A program made the position numbers and the translations under genes. DNA of 36,881 bases, from NCBI GenBank assembly GCA_036565725.1, contig DATCXQ010000389.1:1-36881 (forward strand), given 5' to 3'. The notes beneath the pieces were generated by a model. That model did not search any database. It saw only the letters and a list, made by a program, of their open reading frames with translations, and had not been told where the DNA came from. The stretch comes from JAJVID01 sp036565725. Lineage in GTDB: Bacteria; Acidobacteriota; Blastocatellia; RBC074. The first letter of the stretch is position 1, and each line of letters starts with the position of its first letter. Shown in pieces: positions 1 through 7,821 of this stretch.

Positions 1-882
1 TGGCCACTCTGCAACGGCGAGGTCATTCCAGGCTCTCCGACCGTAAAAACCATCGTCGAATTTTCGCACCGATTGTCGAGCGGGCTGGCGTTGCTGCTGG
101 TCGTTGGCGCGCTCGTTTGGGCTTTCCTCGCCTGGGCTTTCTGCGCCCACTCCCCAAAACGTCCCAGGATACGCTATGCCGCGTCCGCGATGTTTTTCAT
201 GTCGATGGAGGCGGCGATTGGCGCCGGCCTGGTGCTTTTCGAGATGGTCGCCGAGAACAAATCCATCGCGCGGGCGCTGTGGATGTCGGCGCACCTGGTC
301 AACACCTTTCTGTTGGTGGGAACGCTGACGCTTATGGCCTGGGCTGCGACGACGGGCGGGAGATTAAATGTTCGAGGGCAAGGTTCGATCAATTGGGTGT
401 TAGCCGCCGCAATTGTGGCGACTTTGATTCTTGGCGTGAGCGGCGCCGTGTCTGCGCTGGGGGCGACGCTCTTTCCGGTCACCTCTCTGGCCGAAGGGTT
501 GAAACAGGACCTGTCGCCGACCGCCCATGTTCTGATCCGATTACGATTCTTTCACCCGCTTATTGCAATCGGAGTAAGTGGGCTTTTGATATTGACCGCA
601 TACTCCGCCCGCTCGCGCCAACCATGGAATGACGTCAAGAGGTGGTCTACCACCTTGATCGCGCTTGTGTTCGTACAACTCGGAGCGGGCGCGGTCAATC
701 TGCTGCTGCACGCGCCTATCTGGTTGCAGCTTTTACACTTATTACTTTCCGACTTGGTCTGGATTGCGCTGGTGTTGCTCGGCTGCGCCGCCCTTCAACC
801 ATCCGCGCGTCAGCCTTCCGCAGGATTCGCGCTGAATCAAGACGCGCAGCGCTGGGATGGCGGCGCAGTACCGCGCGCGTAA
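1..882 (+). CDS. ctaA: Heme A synthase, COX15/CtaA family (5' end missing)
   Basis: The reading frame is open from base 1, so the gene enters from the left and the first visible residues are internal. CtaA is a polytopic membrane enzyme that oxidises the C8 methyl of heme O to make heme A for aa3-type cytochrome oxidase. The family signature ExxHR is visible as EFSHR (visible residues 20-24), just after WPLCNGEVIP, which is typical of this family. Further candidate heme-ligand histidines are in SAHLVNTFLL (His98), FFHPLIAI (His185) and LQLLHLLLSDLVW (His246). About seven hydrophobic helices follow. 293 residues are visible. The last codons (VPRA, stop) lie inside the left arm of the palindrome at 866-931, so the C-terminus may have been replaced by a repeat. 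Family assignment is confident; the number of residues missing at the N-terminus is unknown. Confidence 0.9.
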   Translation, partial: WPLCNGEVIPGSPTVKTIVEFSHRLSSGLALLLVVGALVWAFLAWAFCAHSPKRPRIRYAASAMFFMSMEAAIGAGLVLFEMVAENKSIARALWMSAHLVNTFLLVGTLTLMAWAATTGGRLNVRGQGSINWVLAAAIVATLILGVSGAVSALGATLFPVTSLAEGLKQDLSPTAHVLIRLRFFHPLIAIGVSGLLILTAYSARSRQPWNDVKRWSTTLIALVFVQLGAGAVNLLLHAPIWLQLLHLLLSDLVWIALVLLGCAALQPSARQPSAGFALNQDAQRWDGGAVPRA

Positions 883-931
883 GCAATCGGCCGTTTCATT
901 GGTCAACCGCTTGCTTACGCGCGCGGTACTG
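866..931. repeat. Perfect 21-bp palindrome across the ctaA stop codon
   Basis: Arms 866-886 and 911-931 are exact reverse complements with a 24-nt loop. The left arm contains the ctaA stop codon (880-882). The inner motif TTGCTTACGCGCGCGG recurs at 13421-13436, and a shorter piece lies near 19712. There is no U-tract on either strand, so it is not a standard intrinsic terminator; it lies between two convergent genes. Confidence 0.9.
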
Positions 932-944
932 TAGCAGTTCATAG

Positions 945-1496
945 TCACTGGAACCGCACCCCATGCAACTCTATCGTGATATCCTTTACATCGTTTTCGG
1001 TAATTTTTTTAGGGGCGTCGACTTTTAGCACTATATTCATCGACTCGCCAGGCTTGAGCGGTTCTTTTCGGATGCGCGGAATCGGCAGCTTGACGGCATG
1101 CGCGATGACCTTGTCTTCGAAGTCGAGCATTTTTCCGACCACTTCGACGCCGGTCAACTCCCGGTCGCCTCGGTTGGTCAGCGTCGCTCGCGCTTCAAGC
1201 TGCCACATACCGATCATATTGGGATAAACCATCTTCCCCTCGGGATCGACTTCCACCGTGACTTTATCCTTGTAAGCGTCGAATTCCTGCGAGCCGGCCC
1301 GAGCCATATTTTCAATTTCTCTGTCTCTGGTCGACTTGGTCATCGCCAGCGCAATGATCAATATCACCAACATTAGAGCCGCGATTGCGCCCACGACCAG
1401 AAGCCCGCGCGAGCGATCCTTTTCGGCGCCGGCGCCGTTATTGTTGTCGTTCTCGTTCTCATTCTCGAACACAGTCAATTCAGTGTCACTATTCAT
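945..1496 (-). CDS. Membrane-anchored hypothetical protein with an extracytoplasmic beta domain
   Basis: 183 residues. Residues 1-30 are acidic and Asn/Glu-rich (ENENENDNNN). One transmembrane helix spans about residues 31-52. The remaining ~130 residues should lie outside the cytoplasm and look like a small beta-sandwich: an alternating pattern with LEARATLTNRGDRELTGVEV and LKPGESMNIVLKVDAP, resembling FxLYD-type domains that hold a Thr-Asn-x-Gly turn. The start is supported by GAGG six bases upstream of the ATG. No enzyme motif is visible and I do not recognise a precise family. The gene is convergent with ctaA; its 5' side faces the hairpin-rich gap 1500-1956, which could contain its leader. 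A link to cytochrome oxidase biogenesis is suggested only by adjacency. Confidence 0.7.
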   Translation of the reverse strand: MNSDTELTVFENENENDNNNGAGAEKDRSRGLLVVGAIAALMLVILIIALAMTKSTRDREIENMARAGSQEFDAYKDKVTVEVDPEGKMVYPNMIGMWQLEARATLTNRGDRELTGVEVVGKMLDFEDKVIAHAVKLPIPRIRKEPLKPGESMNIVLKVDAPKKITENDVKDITIELHGVRFQ

Positions 1497-1514
1497 CTAA
1501 AACCTCGATGGATA

Positions 1515-1900
1515 CTCCATCCATAGCCAGTAGGCTTGGATGGAGAGGAAATTGAGACCGCATGCGGTTGACTCGTCGTGTATAATGCCTCTGAGCAAAG
1601 GCACTCCCGTTGGGAGAGAACAGTTTCTGCTCTTTGAGGACCGGCGATTGGGGGTTGTGGCTGGAAAACTTCAGCCATGTAAAATCTCCGAAGTTGCTTG
1701 ATAGTCCGCATATCAAGTACTGGACGCTATCGCTTCCGGGTATAGCCCGGAGGCTGATGGGCCGCAACCGGATTCGCCTGAATCCAAGAGTCAACCGGCC
1801 CGAAGCAGTCCGCTGTTCTCGGAAGACAGCTTCCGGCAGCCGTGAATACGAAACTTGGAACTGCAAGCTCCATCTCCAGCGCGCTAGCGTTTAGATGGAG
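1515..1900. other. Hairpin-rich gene-free region, possible structured RNA
   Basis: Eight good stems occur in 386 bases: 1515-1545 (9+4 bp), 1604-1616 (5 bp), 1658-1677 (6 bp), 1697-1717 (7 bp), 1735-1751 (6 bp), 1770-1785 (6 bp with a 4-nt loop, itself enclosed by GGGCCG 1759-1764 and CGGCCC 1796-1801), 1820-1835 (6 bp) and 1868-1900 (8 bp). A TATAAT lies at 1581-1586 on the plus strand without a well-spaced -35 box. No ORF here is convincing. The transcribed strand is not known: a plus-strand RNA or a minus-strand leader of the 945-1496 gene are both possible. I do not recognise RNase P, tmRNA, 6S or SRP signatures. Confidence 0.4.
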
Positions 1901-1956
1901 TGGTTGACAAATTGAAATCCCGAGTTGAGTTTCTGGCTTGAAGGTCTCGCACAAAA

Positions 1957-3300
1957 TCATTCCCCGCTGACCATCATTCGGTCGATCTTGACCGTCGGCG
2001 CAGCCACGCGGCCACGGAACCGCAGGTCGTCGCCTATCATCTCGATTCCGCGCAGCATGTCGCGGAAATTGCCGGCGATGGTGACCTCCTCGACCGGGAA
2101 GGCCAGCTTGCCGTCTTCTATCCACCAGCCGGAAGCGCCGCGCGAGAAATCGCCGGTGACCGCGTTGAAGCCGAAGCCGATCATCTCGGTCACGTAAAAA
2201 CCGTTTTTAACCGAAGCGATAATCTCTTCCGCCTGATAGACTCCGGGAGCGATGAAAAAGTTGCCGAAACCGACTGTCGGCGCGCCCGTCGAAGCGCGCG
2301 CTGCGTTCGCCGTCGAGCGCAATCCGAGTTTGCGCGCGGTGTAAGTGTTGAGCAGATAGTTTTTCAAAACCCCGTTCTCGACGACCGCCGTTCGCCGCGT
2401 GGCCAAACCTTCGCCGTCGAAGGGGCGCGACCCTACCCGGCATCGCATACTGCCGTCGTCGATGACCGTCAACCTGGGGGCGGCGATAGTCTCGCCGAGG
2501 CGGCCCACCAGGAAAGACGCGCGCCGAAAGATCGAATAACCGTCGACCGCCACGAAAAAATCGCCTAACAACTCTTCCGCCGCGCTCGATTCGAAAACGA
2601 CCGGCGCTACACGGGTCGTGACTTTGCGCGCGTTAAGCTTTCGCAAAGCCCGCCTCGCGGCTTCCCGCCCTAACGCCTCGGGCGAATCAAGCGACGCGAG
2701 CGCGCATTGGAGGTCTCCCCAGGAGGCGACCTGCATCTGACCGCCGTGTTTTGCAATCGGCGCAACCGTCAAGGCGCAAGTCGTACCCCGGTATTCGCCC
2801 GCGAATCCTGCGCTAGTAACCAGGATGGTGTTGCTCGCTGCCGTCGAACAGGTCGAGCCTTCGGAATTCGTGATGCGCGCGTCCGCGCCGCGCGCGGCCT
2901 CCTCGGCGGAGCGAGCCATTTCGATTTTGCGCTCGGTAGTCAATTCGCCTATGTCCGGGTCATACAGGCCGAGATCGGCGACCTCAAGCGCCAGTTCGTC
3001 GCCCAAGGGGAGCGCCGCCGCCTCGTCTATAGAAGTCAGTTTAGCCATTTCGACGGCGGAAGAGATTAGTTCGTCAATCGCCTGAGGGCTCGTGTCGGAA
3101 GTGGAGCTTGACGCTTGGCGGCCTTGATAAAGCACGCGCAGCCATATGCCGCGCGAGGCCGCTTCCTGCAATTTTTCGACCTCCCCAAGCCTGACCTCGA
3201 CTTGGAATTCCGTAGACTCGACGCCGACTGCTTCGGCGTCGGTCGCGCCGCGTTTGATCGCTTTATTGACGATGTCGGAGAGCAGATCGGTTGTGATCAC
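1957..3300 (-). CDS. tldE: TldE/PmbA-family metalloprotease subunit
   Basis: 447 residues, starting at a GTG that overlaps the tldD stop (GTGA, 3300-3297). A longer frame upstream exists but would read through tldD sequence, so the coupled GTG is preferred. TldE (PmbA) is the non-catalytic partner of TldD; together they form a cytoplasmic heterodimeric protease that degrades unfolded or natively unstructured peptides, and in some bacteria process modified peptides such as microcins. The family pattern is visible in the C-terminal half: DGEGLATRRTAVVENGVLKNYLLNTYTARKLG and GFGNFFIAPG, then ASGWWIEDGKLAFPVEEVTIAGN near the end. There is no HExxxH, as expected for TldE. It is the last gene of the M16-ubiE-tldD-tldE operon. 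Confidence 0.93.
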   Translation of the reverse strand: MITTDLLSDIVNKAIKRGATDAEAVGVESTEFQVEVRLGEVEKLQEAASRGIWLRVLYQGRQASSSTSDTSPQAIDELISSAVEMAKLTSIDEAAALPLGDELALEVADLGLYDPDIGELTTERKIEMARSAEEAARGADARITNSEGSTCSTAASNTILVTSAGFAGEYRGTTCALTVAPIAKHGGQMQVASWGDLQCALASLDSPEALGREAARRALRKLNARKVTTRVAPVVFESSAAEELLGDFFVAVDGYSIFRRASFLVGRLGETIAAPRLTVIDDGSMRCRVGSRPFDGEGLATRRTAVVENGVLKNYLLNTYTARKLGLRSTANAARASTGAPTVGFGNFFIAPGVYQAEEIIASVKNGFYVTEMIGFGFNAVTGDFSRGASGWWIEDGKLAFPVEEVTIAGNFRDMLRGIEMIGDDLRFRGRVAAPTVKIDRMMVSGE

Positions 3301-4730
3301 TTTGTGCCTCCGACGGTCATCTCTGAAATTTTGATCGTCGGCAGGCCGACGCCGACCGGGACGGATTGCCCGTCCTTGCCGCAAGTGCCCACGCCTTCGT
3401 CGAGCGCGAGATCGTTGGCCACCGCCGTGACCTTGGTTAAAGCGTCGGGGCCGTTGCCGATAAGCGTCGCCCCTTTGACCGGGGCGGTGACCTTGCCGTC
3501 CTCGATCAGGTAGGCCTCGGTCGCGCTGAAGACGAATTTGCCGTTGGTGATGTCGACCTGGCCGCCGCCGAATTGCACGGCGTACAGGCCGCGCTTGACC
3601 GAGCGAATTATCTCGTCGGGCGCGCTCGCGCCGTTAAGCAGGTAGGTGTTGGTCATTCGCGGCATGGGCATGCGGCGGTAGCTCTCGCGCCGCCCGTTGC
3701 CTGTCAAACTCGCCCCGGTCAGACGCGAGCTCAGCTTGTCCTGCAAGTAGCCGCGCAGGACGCCGTTTTCGATCAGCACAGTTTGGGAAGTCGGATTGCC
3801 TTCGTCGTCGATGTTGAGCGAGCCTCGCCGGTTCGGTATCGCGCCGTCGTCCACCACGGTGCAGAGTTCGCTCGCCACCTTCTGACCGATTAGCCCCGAG
3901 AAGGCGGACATACCTTTGCGGTTGAAATCGGCTTCGAGACCATGCCCGACCGCCTCATGCAGCAGCACTCCGGGCCAGCCAGGCCCGAGCACCACCTCCA
4001 TCGAGCCGGCGGGCGCGTCCTGGGCTTCCAGTTGAACAATCGCCTGGCGCGCGGCCTCGTTGGCGTAATGGTCGAGCAGACGGTCGCTGAAGAAATCCAT
4101 CCCGATGCGCCCGCCCCCGCCCGAGACGCCGTATTGCAAGTTGCCGTCGTCGTCGGCGATGCACATCACGCGCATTCGCGCCAGCGGCTGCGCGTCGCCG
4201 ACAAGGCTGCCTTCGGAGGTGGCGATCAGGACCAACTTGAATTCGTCCGCGAGGCTCACCTGCGCTTCGCGGATTCGCCGGTCGAAGGCGCGCGAAGTTC
4301 TGTCAATTCGGTTGAGCAGTTCAATCTTGTGGGGTAGCGGCTCGTCGTCGATCAATTGCGTGACCGGATAAAGATCGCGCGCGGGATTCGATCGTGAGAC
4401 CTTGACCGGGCCGGCGCCGGACCCGCTCTGGGCGATGTGCGCGGCGGTCAAGGCGGCCTTGCGTATCGCGGCGACGTCAATCTCGTCGCAGTAGGCGTAG
4501 CCCATCTTTTCCCCCGAGATCACTCGCACACCGACACCCAGTCGGGCCGCGCGATTGGCCGATTTGATGATCTGTTCTTCGAGGTTTAGAGAGTTGAGCG
4601 TCGCGTATTCGAAGTACAGGTCGGCGTAATCGCCGCCCCTCGACAACGCGACGCCGAGAAGAGCTTCAATGTTTGAAATAGAGATGTTGAATTTCCCAGT
4701 AAAAAACTCAATCGGTTCGATCATAGTCAT
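3297..4730 (-). CDS. tldD: TldD metalloprotease, catalytic subunit
   Basis: 477 residues, the usual length for TldD. The HExxxH zinc motif is present as HEAVGHGLE at residues 258-266, and the conserved C-terminal Cys that completes the metal site is in GTCGKDGQ (about Cys450). The domain order is an N-terminal alpha/beta domain (to about residue 230) and a beta-sheet-rich C-terminal domain. It acts in the cytoplasm with TldE, encoded next with a 4-base overlap, which fits equal production of the two subunits. It follows ubiE by 10 bases. Two in-frame ATGs sit at the start (MTM); the first is used here. No substrate peptide gene is obvious nearby, so a quality-control role is more likely than a dedicated maturation role. 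Confidence 0.95.
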   Translation of the reverse strand: MTMIEPIEFFTGKFNISISNIEALLGVALSRGGDYADLYFEYATLNSLNLEEQIIKSANRAARLGVGVRVISGEKMGYAYCDEIDVAAIRKAALTAAHIAQSGSGAGPVKVSRSNPARDLYPVTQLIDDEPLPHKIELLNRIDRTSRAFDRRIREAQVSLADEFKLVLIATSEGSLVGDAQPLARMRVMCIADDDGNLQYGVSGGGGRIGMDFFSDRLLDHYANEAARQAIVQLEAQDAPAGSMEVVLGPGWPGVLLHEAVGHGLEADFNRKGMSAFSGLIGQKVASELCTVVDDGAIPNRRGSLNIDDEGNPTSQTVLIENGVLRGYLQDKLSSRLTGASLTGNGRRESYRRMPMPRMTNTYLLNGASAPDEIIRSVKRGLYAVQFGGGQVDITNGKFVFSATEAYLIEDGKVTAPVKGATLIGNGPDALTKVTAVANDLALDEGVGTCGKDGQSVPVGVGLPTIKISEMTVGGTK

Positions 4731-4740
4731 GCCTGCGCTT

Positions 4741-5508
4741 TCACATTCGTTCGCCGAGATGCAACGCGGCGACGCCGCCGGTCAGATTATGGTAGCGCAC
4801 GTTCGTATACCCGACCTCGCGCATCATCCCGGCCAACCGCTTCTGGTCGGGAAACGCGCGCACCGACGCGGGCAGATAGCGATACGCGCCGTCGGAGCCT
4901 GAAACGAGAGAACCAAGGTGGGGAAGAATGTTATGAAAGTAAAACTCAAAAGCCTGGCGGAAGACTGGGATCACGGGGCGCGAAAATTCCAACGCCGCCG
5001 CGCATCCGCCCGGTTTGAGCACGCGCAAAATCTCCGCCAACCCGCCCTCGACGTGTTCCAGGTTTCGTAAACCGAAAGCGATGGTCACGACGTCGAAGCT
5101 GCAATCAGCGAAGGGCAACCGCAGCGCGTCCCCCTCGGCGAGGAGGGCGCGCCGGACCTGTTTGGCCCTGATCTTTTCATTCCCGATGACGAGCATCGGA
5201 TGACAGAAGTCGCAGCCGATGACGCGGGAGTGTTTTTCCAACTCGAGCGTCAGGTCGGCTGTTCCGCAACACAAATCTAGAGCGAGCGCGTCCGGACGCG
5301 ATAGCGCGCCCTTCAGCTTTTTGACGGTGAAACGCCGCCAGAGTCTGTCGAAGTTGACCGAGAGCAAGTGGTTGAGCCTGTCGTAGCTTGGGGCGATCTC
5401 CGCGAACATCGCGCGCACCGCCCCGGTTTTGCCGGGCGCGTTCAACTCCGGGCTGGGGGGGGCGACGCGCGATGAGTCGATCTCGATCCGTTCAACAGGT
5501 GAAGTCAT
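4741..5508 (-). CDS. ubiE: Demethylmenaquinone/ubiquinone C-methyltransferase
   Basis: 255 residues. SAM-dependent class I methyltransferase that adds the ring methyl group in the last steps of menaquinone (MenG) or ubiquinone (UbiE) synthesis. Visible motifs: YDRLNHLLSVNFDRLWRR (family N-terminal signature), LDLCCGTADLTLEL (SAM motif I), GDALRLPFADCSFDVVTIAFGLRNLE (motif II and the GLRN signature) and LRVLKPGG. If this is an acidobacterium, menaquinone is the likely quinone, making MenG the better functional name. The start ATG overlaps the stop of the M16 gene (ATGA, 5508-5505), and tldD follows after 10 bases, so it is in the middle of an operon. The ~25-residue N-terminal extension before the conserved region is Pro/Glu-rich and variable. 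Confidence 0.93.
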   Translation of the reverse strand: MTSPVERIEIDSSRVAPPSPELNAPGKTGAVRAMFAEIAPSYDRLNHLLSVNFDRLWRRFTVKKLKGALSRPDALALDLCCGTADLTLELEKHSRVIGCDFCHPMLVIGNEKIRAKQVRRALLAEGDALRLPFADCSFDVVTIAFGLRNLEHVEGGLAEILRVLKPGGCAAALEFSRPVIPVFRQAFEFYFHNILPHLGSLVSGSDGAYRYLPASVRAFPDQKRLAGMMREVGYTNVRYHNLTGGVAALHLGERM

Positions 5509-6857
5509 GGGGTCGATTTAAAATTTTCGCCGACCCGCCCCAGCGCCACAACGGTCATCGCGTTGGCGTCGAAGAGGCGCTTGGCGACGCGCTGTACGTC
5601 GGCGGCGGTGATCTTTTCGATATTCTCTTTGACGGTCAGGGGATAAGTTTTCGACGACTTGAAGACCTCGATTTCGCGCAGATAGTCTTCGACCGAACGC
5701 GCGGCGTGCTCTTCCGCCAGGGCCGATTTCGCAGCCGCGATCTCTTCGGCCGATGCGGCGGCTGTGGCGAGCGACGCGAAACTATCGGTCGCCTTGCGCG
5801 AAAACGCAGACGCCTGATCTGCGGGGATTGACGCCGAGAAGTAGAACGGCCCAGACAAGACGCGTCGCAGCGATTGGGCCGTGAAGCTTCCGCCGACCGA
5901 CTCAGCCTCGCGTTTCAGCCTCGCGTTCAAAATCCGAGCCATCGCTTCGGCGACTAGAAAATCCGGGTCGGCGCTTCTGAATCCGATCATCCCTGCGCGC
6001 AACTCGACGTTCGGCGCGTCGGGGACCTCGACTTTGACCAATTTCAACTCGACGGTCTGCGCCGGCTGCTTGAAAGTGGACGGGACGGATTGCCCCTTCG
6101 CCCACCCGCCGAAGAAGGCCTTAAACGGCCTCATCCCGCGGTCATGCGTGATGTTTCCGACCACGATGATTGAAACGTTGTTAGCAATGTAAAAGCGCTT
6201 GAGAAAATCATAAACGTCTGCCTGTTTGATTCCGGACACTGAACCTTCGCCTCCCTCTATGTTGTGGCCGTAAGGATGATCGCCGTAGACTGCTTTGAGG
6301 AAGGCTTCGTCTGCTTTTTCAGCCGGGGTCAGGTTGACGGATTTGACTTTCTCCAGACGCTCCTGGCTAGCGCGTTTGAAGGCGTCGGGGCGGACGTTTT
6401 CGACGACCAGCAGTCGCGCCAGAATTTCAAGGACGGCGTCGAAATTGCTCGCCGGAGTTTCGATGTGAAACCATGTGGTGTCCCAGTTCACCCCCCATTC
6501 GACCCTGGCCTGCAGCGATTCGACCTCTTCTTTCAATTGCGGATTGACGGCGAGCAGCGTCTCCTGGGTGAGAGCCGCCAGACCGGTCTTGCCGGCCAGA
6601 TCGAACATGGCGCCGGCCCGAATGACAATGTCGCATTTCACATTTGCGTCGCCGGCTCGTTCAAGCGTGATGATCTGCAACCCGTTGAGCAGGCTGTCGC
6701 GTCGTACGTCGCTGTACGGCGTCGGCGGAATGACCACGGGGACTGGCGGATTCTTGTCCTTGTCCTTGTCCTTCTTTTGCGCGGCGGCGGGCGGAGCCAT
6801 GACGCCGATCAGCAGAAGACCGCAAGAGGCGAGTGAGAGTAATTTCGAGAATCGCAT
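5505..6857 (-). CDS. Secreted M16 (insulinase-like) family protein without zinc motif
   Basis: 450 residues with a signal peptide (about 1-27, ending APPAAAQ) followed by a charged linker KKDKDKDKN. The rest has the two-lobe M16 pattern: LLNGLQIITLERAGDANVKCDIVIRAGAMFD, then a second half from about residue 250. Active M16 proteases carry HxxEH after GLA; here the matching site is GLAALTQETLL (residues 92-102), with both His and the Glu replaced (A, Q, E). It is therefore probably a non-catalytic member, like the second subunits of M16B/C heterodimers. No active partner is in this window. First gene of the operon with ubiE, tldD and tldE; a promoter is predicted at 6893-6921. Assignment to the fold is good; function is open. 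Confidence 0.85.
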   Translation of the reverse strand: MRFSKLLSLASCGLLLIGVMAPPAAAQKKDKDKDKNPPVPVVIPPTPYSDVRRDSLLNGLQIITLERAGDANVKCDIVIRAGAMFDLAGKTGLAALTQETLLAVNPQLKEEVESLQARVEWGVNWDTTWFHIETPASNFDAVLEILARLLVVENVRPDAFKRASQERLEKVKSVNLTPAEKADEAFLKAVYGDHPYGHNIEGGEGSVSGIKQADVYDFLKRFYIANNVSIIVVGNITHDRGMRPFKAFFGGWAKGQSVPSTFKQPAQTVELKLVKVEVPDAPNVELRAGMIGFRSADPDFLVAEAMARILNARLKREAESVGGSFTAQSLRRVLSGPFYFSASIPADQASAFSRKATDSFASLATAAASAEEIAAAKSALAEEHAARSVEDYLREIEVFKSSKTYPLTVKENIEKITAADVQRVAKRLFDANAMTVVALGRVGENFKSTP

Positions 6858-6892
6858 AATCGTGATTTCCTGGGAGTGAAATTGGAAAAGAG

Positions 6893-6921
6893 AGTGTATC
6901 TGCGCGCCGGATGAGCGTCAA
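6893..6921 (-). promoter_or_regulatory. Predicted sigma70-type promoter of the M16-ubiE-tldDE operon
   Basis: On the minus strand TTGACG (6921-6916), a 17-base spacer and TACACT (6898-6893), about 36 bases before the ATG at 6857. AGGAAA lies between as a modest ribosome site. Confidence 0.5.
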
Positions 6922-6933
6922 CCAAGCCGTCTA

Positions 6934-6970
6934 GGATCGAAGATCGGCCGCCCTCGGCGACCTTCGATCC
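6934..6970. repeat. GATCGAAG-family palindrome after the dppC stop
   Basis: Arms 6934-6946 and 6958-6970 pair with one mismatch. Further GATCC/GGATC units continue to 6987, two bases from the dppC stop codon (6990-6992). Same family as 9912-9984 and 18122-18174. Confidence 0.75.
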
Positions 6971-6989
6971 CCGATCCTCGACCCTCAGG

Positions 6990-7817
6990 TCATTGCCGCC
7001 TTTGCTTAGGATCGAGCAATTCACGCAGGCCGTCTCCGACGAAGTTGAACGCCATGACCGTGAGCATTACCGCCAGTCCGGGAAAGATGAGCAGGTGTGG
7101 CGCGACGCGGAGGAAACTGCGCGCGTCATTTAGCATCACTCCCCAACTCGGCGCGGGGGGCGGCACGCCGAGGCCTAGAAAACTCAGGCTCGCTTCCGCG
7201 AGGACGGCGCCCGCCATCCCCAGGCTCGCCTGCACGATCATCGGCTGGATCGCGTTCGGTAGAATATGGAGAACGATGATTCGCATGTCGCTTGCGCCAA
7301 GCGCCCGCGCCGCCGTGGCGAAATCGAATTCACGGACTTTGAGCGCCTGCCCGCGCATCAATCGCGCGTATCCCACCCAGCCGATCACCGAGAGAGCGAG
7401 GATCAGGTTGTTCAGACCGGGCCCGAGAAAAGCGACCATCGCGATGGCCAACAGAATGCTCGGGAAGGGAAGAAATACGTTGAAAAGGAAGCCGGAGAGC
7501 AAGCGATCCACCCATCCGCCGTAATAACCCGATATCGCGCCGATGATCGTTCCGATTACGGTAGAGATCAAGACCACCGACACGCCTACCCGCATCGAAA
7601 TCCGCGCGCCATAAATCACCCGCGACAGGACGTCTCGTCCCAGGTCGTCCCGCCCGAAGAAGTATTCGCGCGTGGGCTTCAATCGCTCTTCGGTCGGCAG
7701 ACCGCTCTCGAGCCGAGTTTGTTCGCGCGGGTCGTAAGGCGCGAGCTGTGGGGCGAAGAGCGCGAGGAAGAAGAAGACTGAAATAATGACCAAGCCGACT
7801 TTGCCTAGACGATTCAT
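6990..7817 (-). CDS. Peptide-type ABC transporter permease, DppC/OppC family
   Basis: 275 residues from the ATG at 7817, four bases after the dppB stop. A longer frame upstream overlaps dppB and lacks family similarity. About five or six membrane helices, starting with VGLVIISVFFFLALFAPQLAPYDP. The family hallmark FGRDDLGRDVLSRVIYGARISM is near residue 55, and the EAA loop that docks on the ATPase is EFDFATAARALGASDMRIIVLHILPN. It forms the inner-membrane channel with DppB for di/oligopeptide or nickel-type uptake. No substrate-binding protein or ATPase gene lies nearby, so these parts must be encoded elsewhere and the substrate cannot be named. Confidence 0.92.
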   Translation of the reverse strand: MNRLGKVGLVIISVFFFLALFAPQLAPYDPREQTRLESGLPTEERLKPTREYFFGRDDLGRDVLSRVIYGARISMRVGVSVVLISTVIGTIIGAISGYYGGWVDRLLSGFLFNVFLPFPSILLAIAMVAFLGPGLNNLILALSVIGWVGYARLMRGQALKVREFDFATAARALGASDMRIIVLHILPNAIQPMIVQASLGMAGAVLAEASLSFLGLGVPPPAPSWGVMLNDARSFLRVAPHLLIFPGLAVMLTVMAFNFVGDGLRELLDPKQRRQ

Positions 7818-7821
7818 AAAA

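Noticed and set aside
1489..1866. A 125-codon minus-strand frame in the hairpin-rich gap
   Set aside because: The frame runs through several hairpins, has no ribosome site or recognisable fold, and ends inside the next gene.
3301..3384. N-terminal extension of TldE into tldD
   Set aside because: The added residues (RQGRAIRPGRRRP) are the out-of-frame reading of the conserved TldD C-terminus; the GTG at 3300 overlapping the tldD stop fits the family start.
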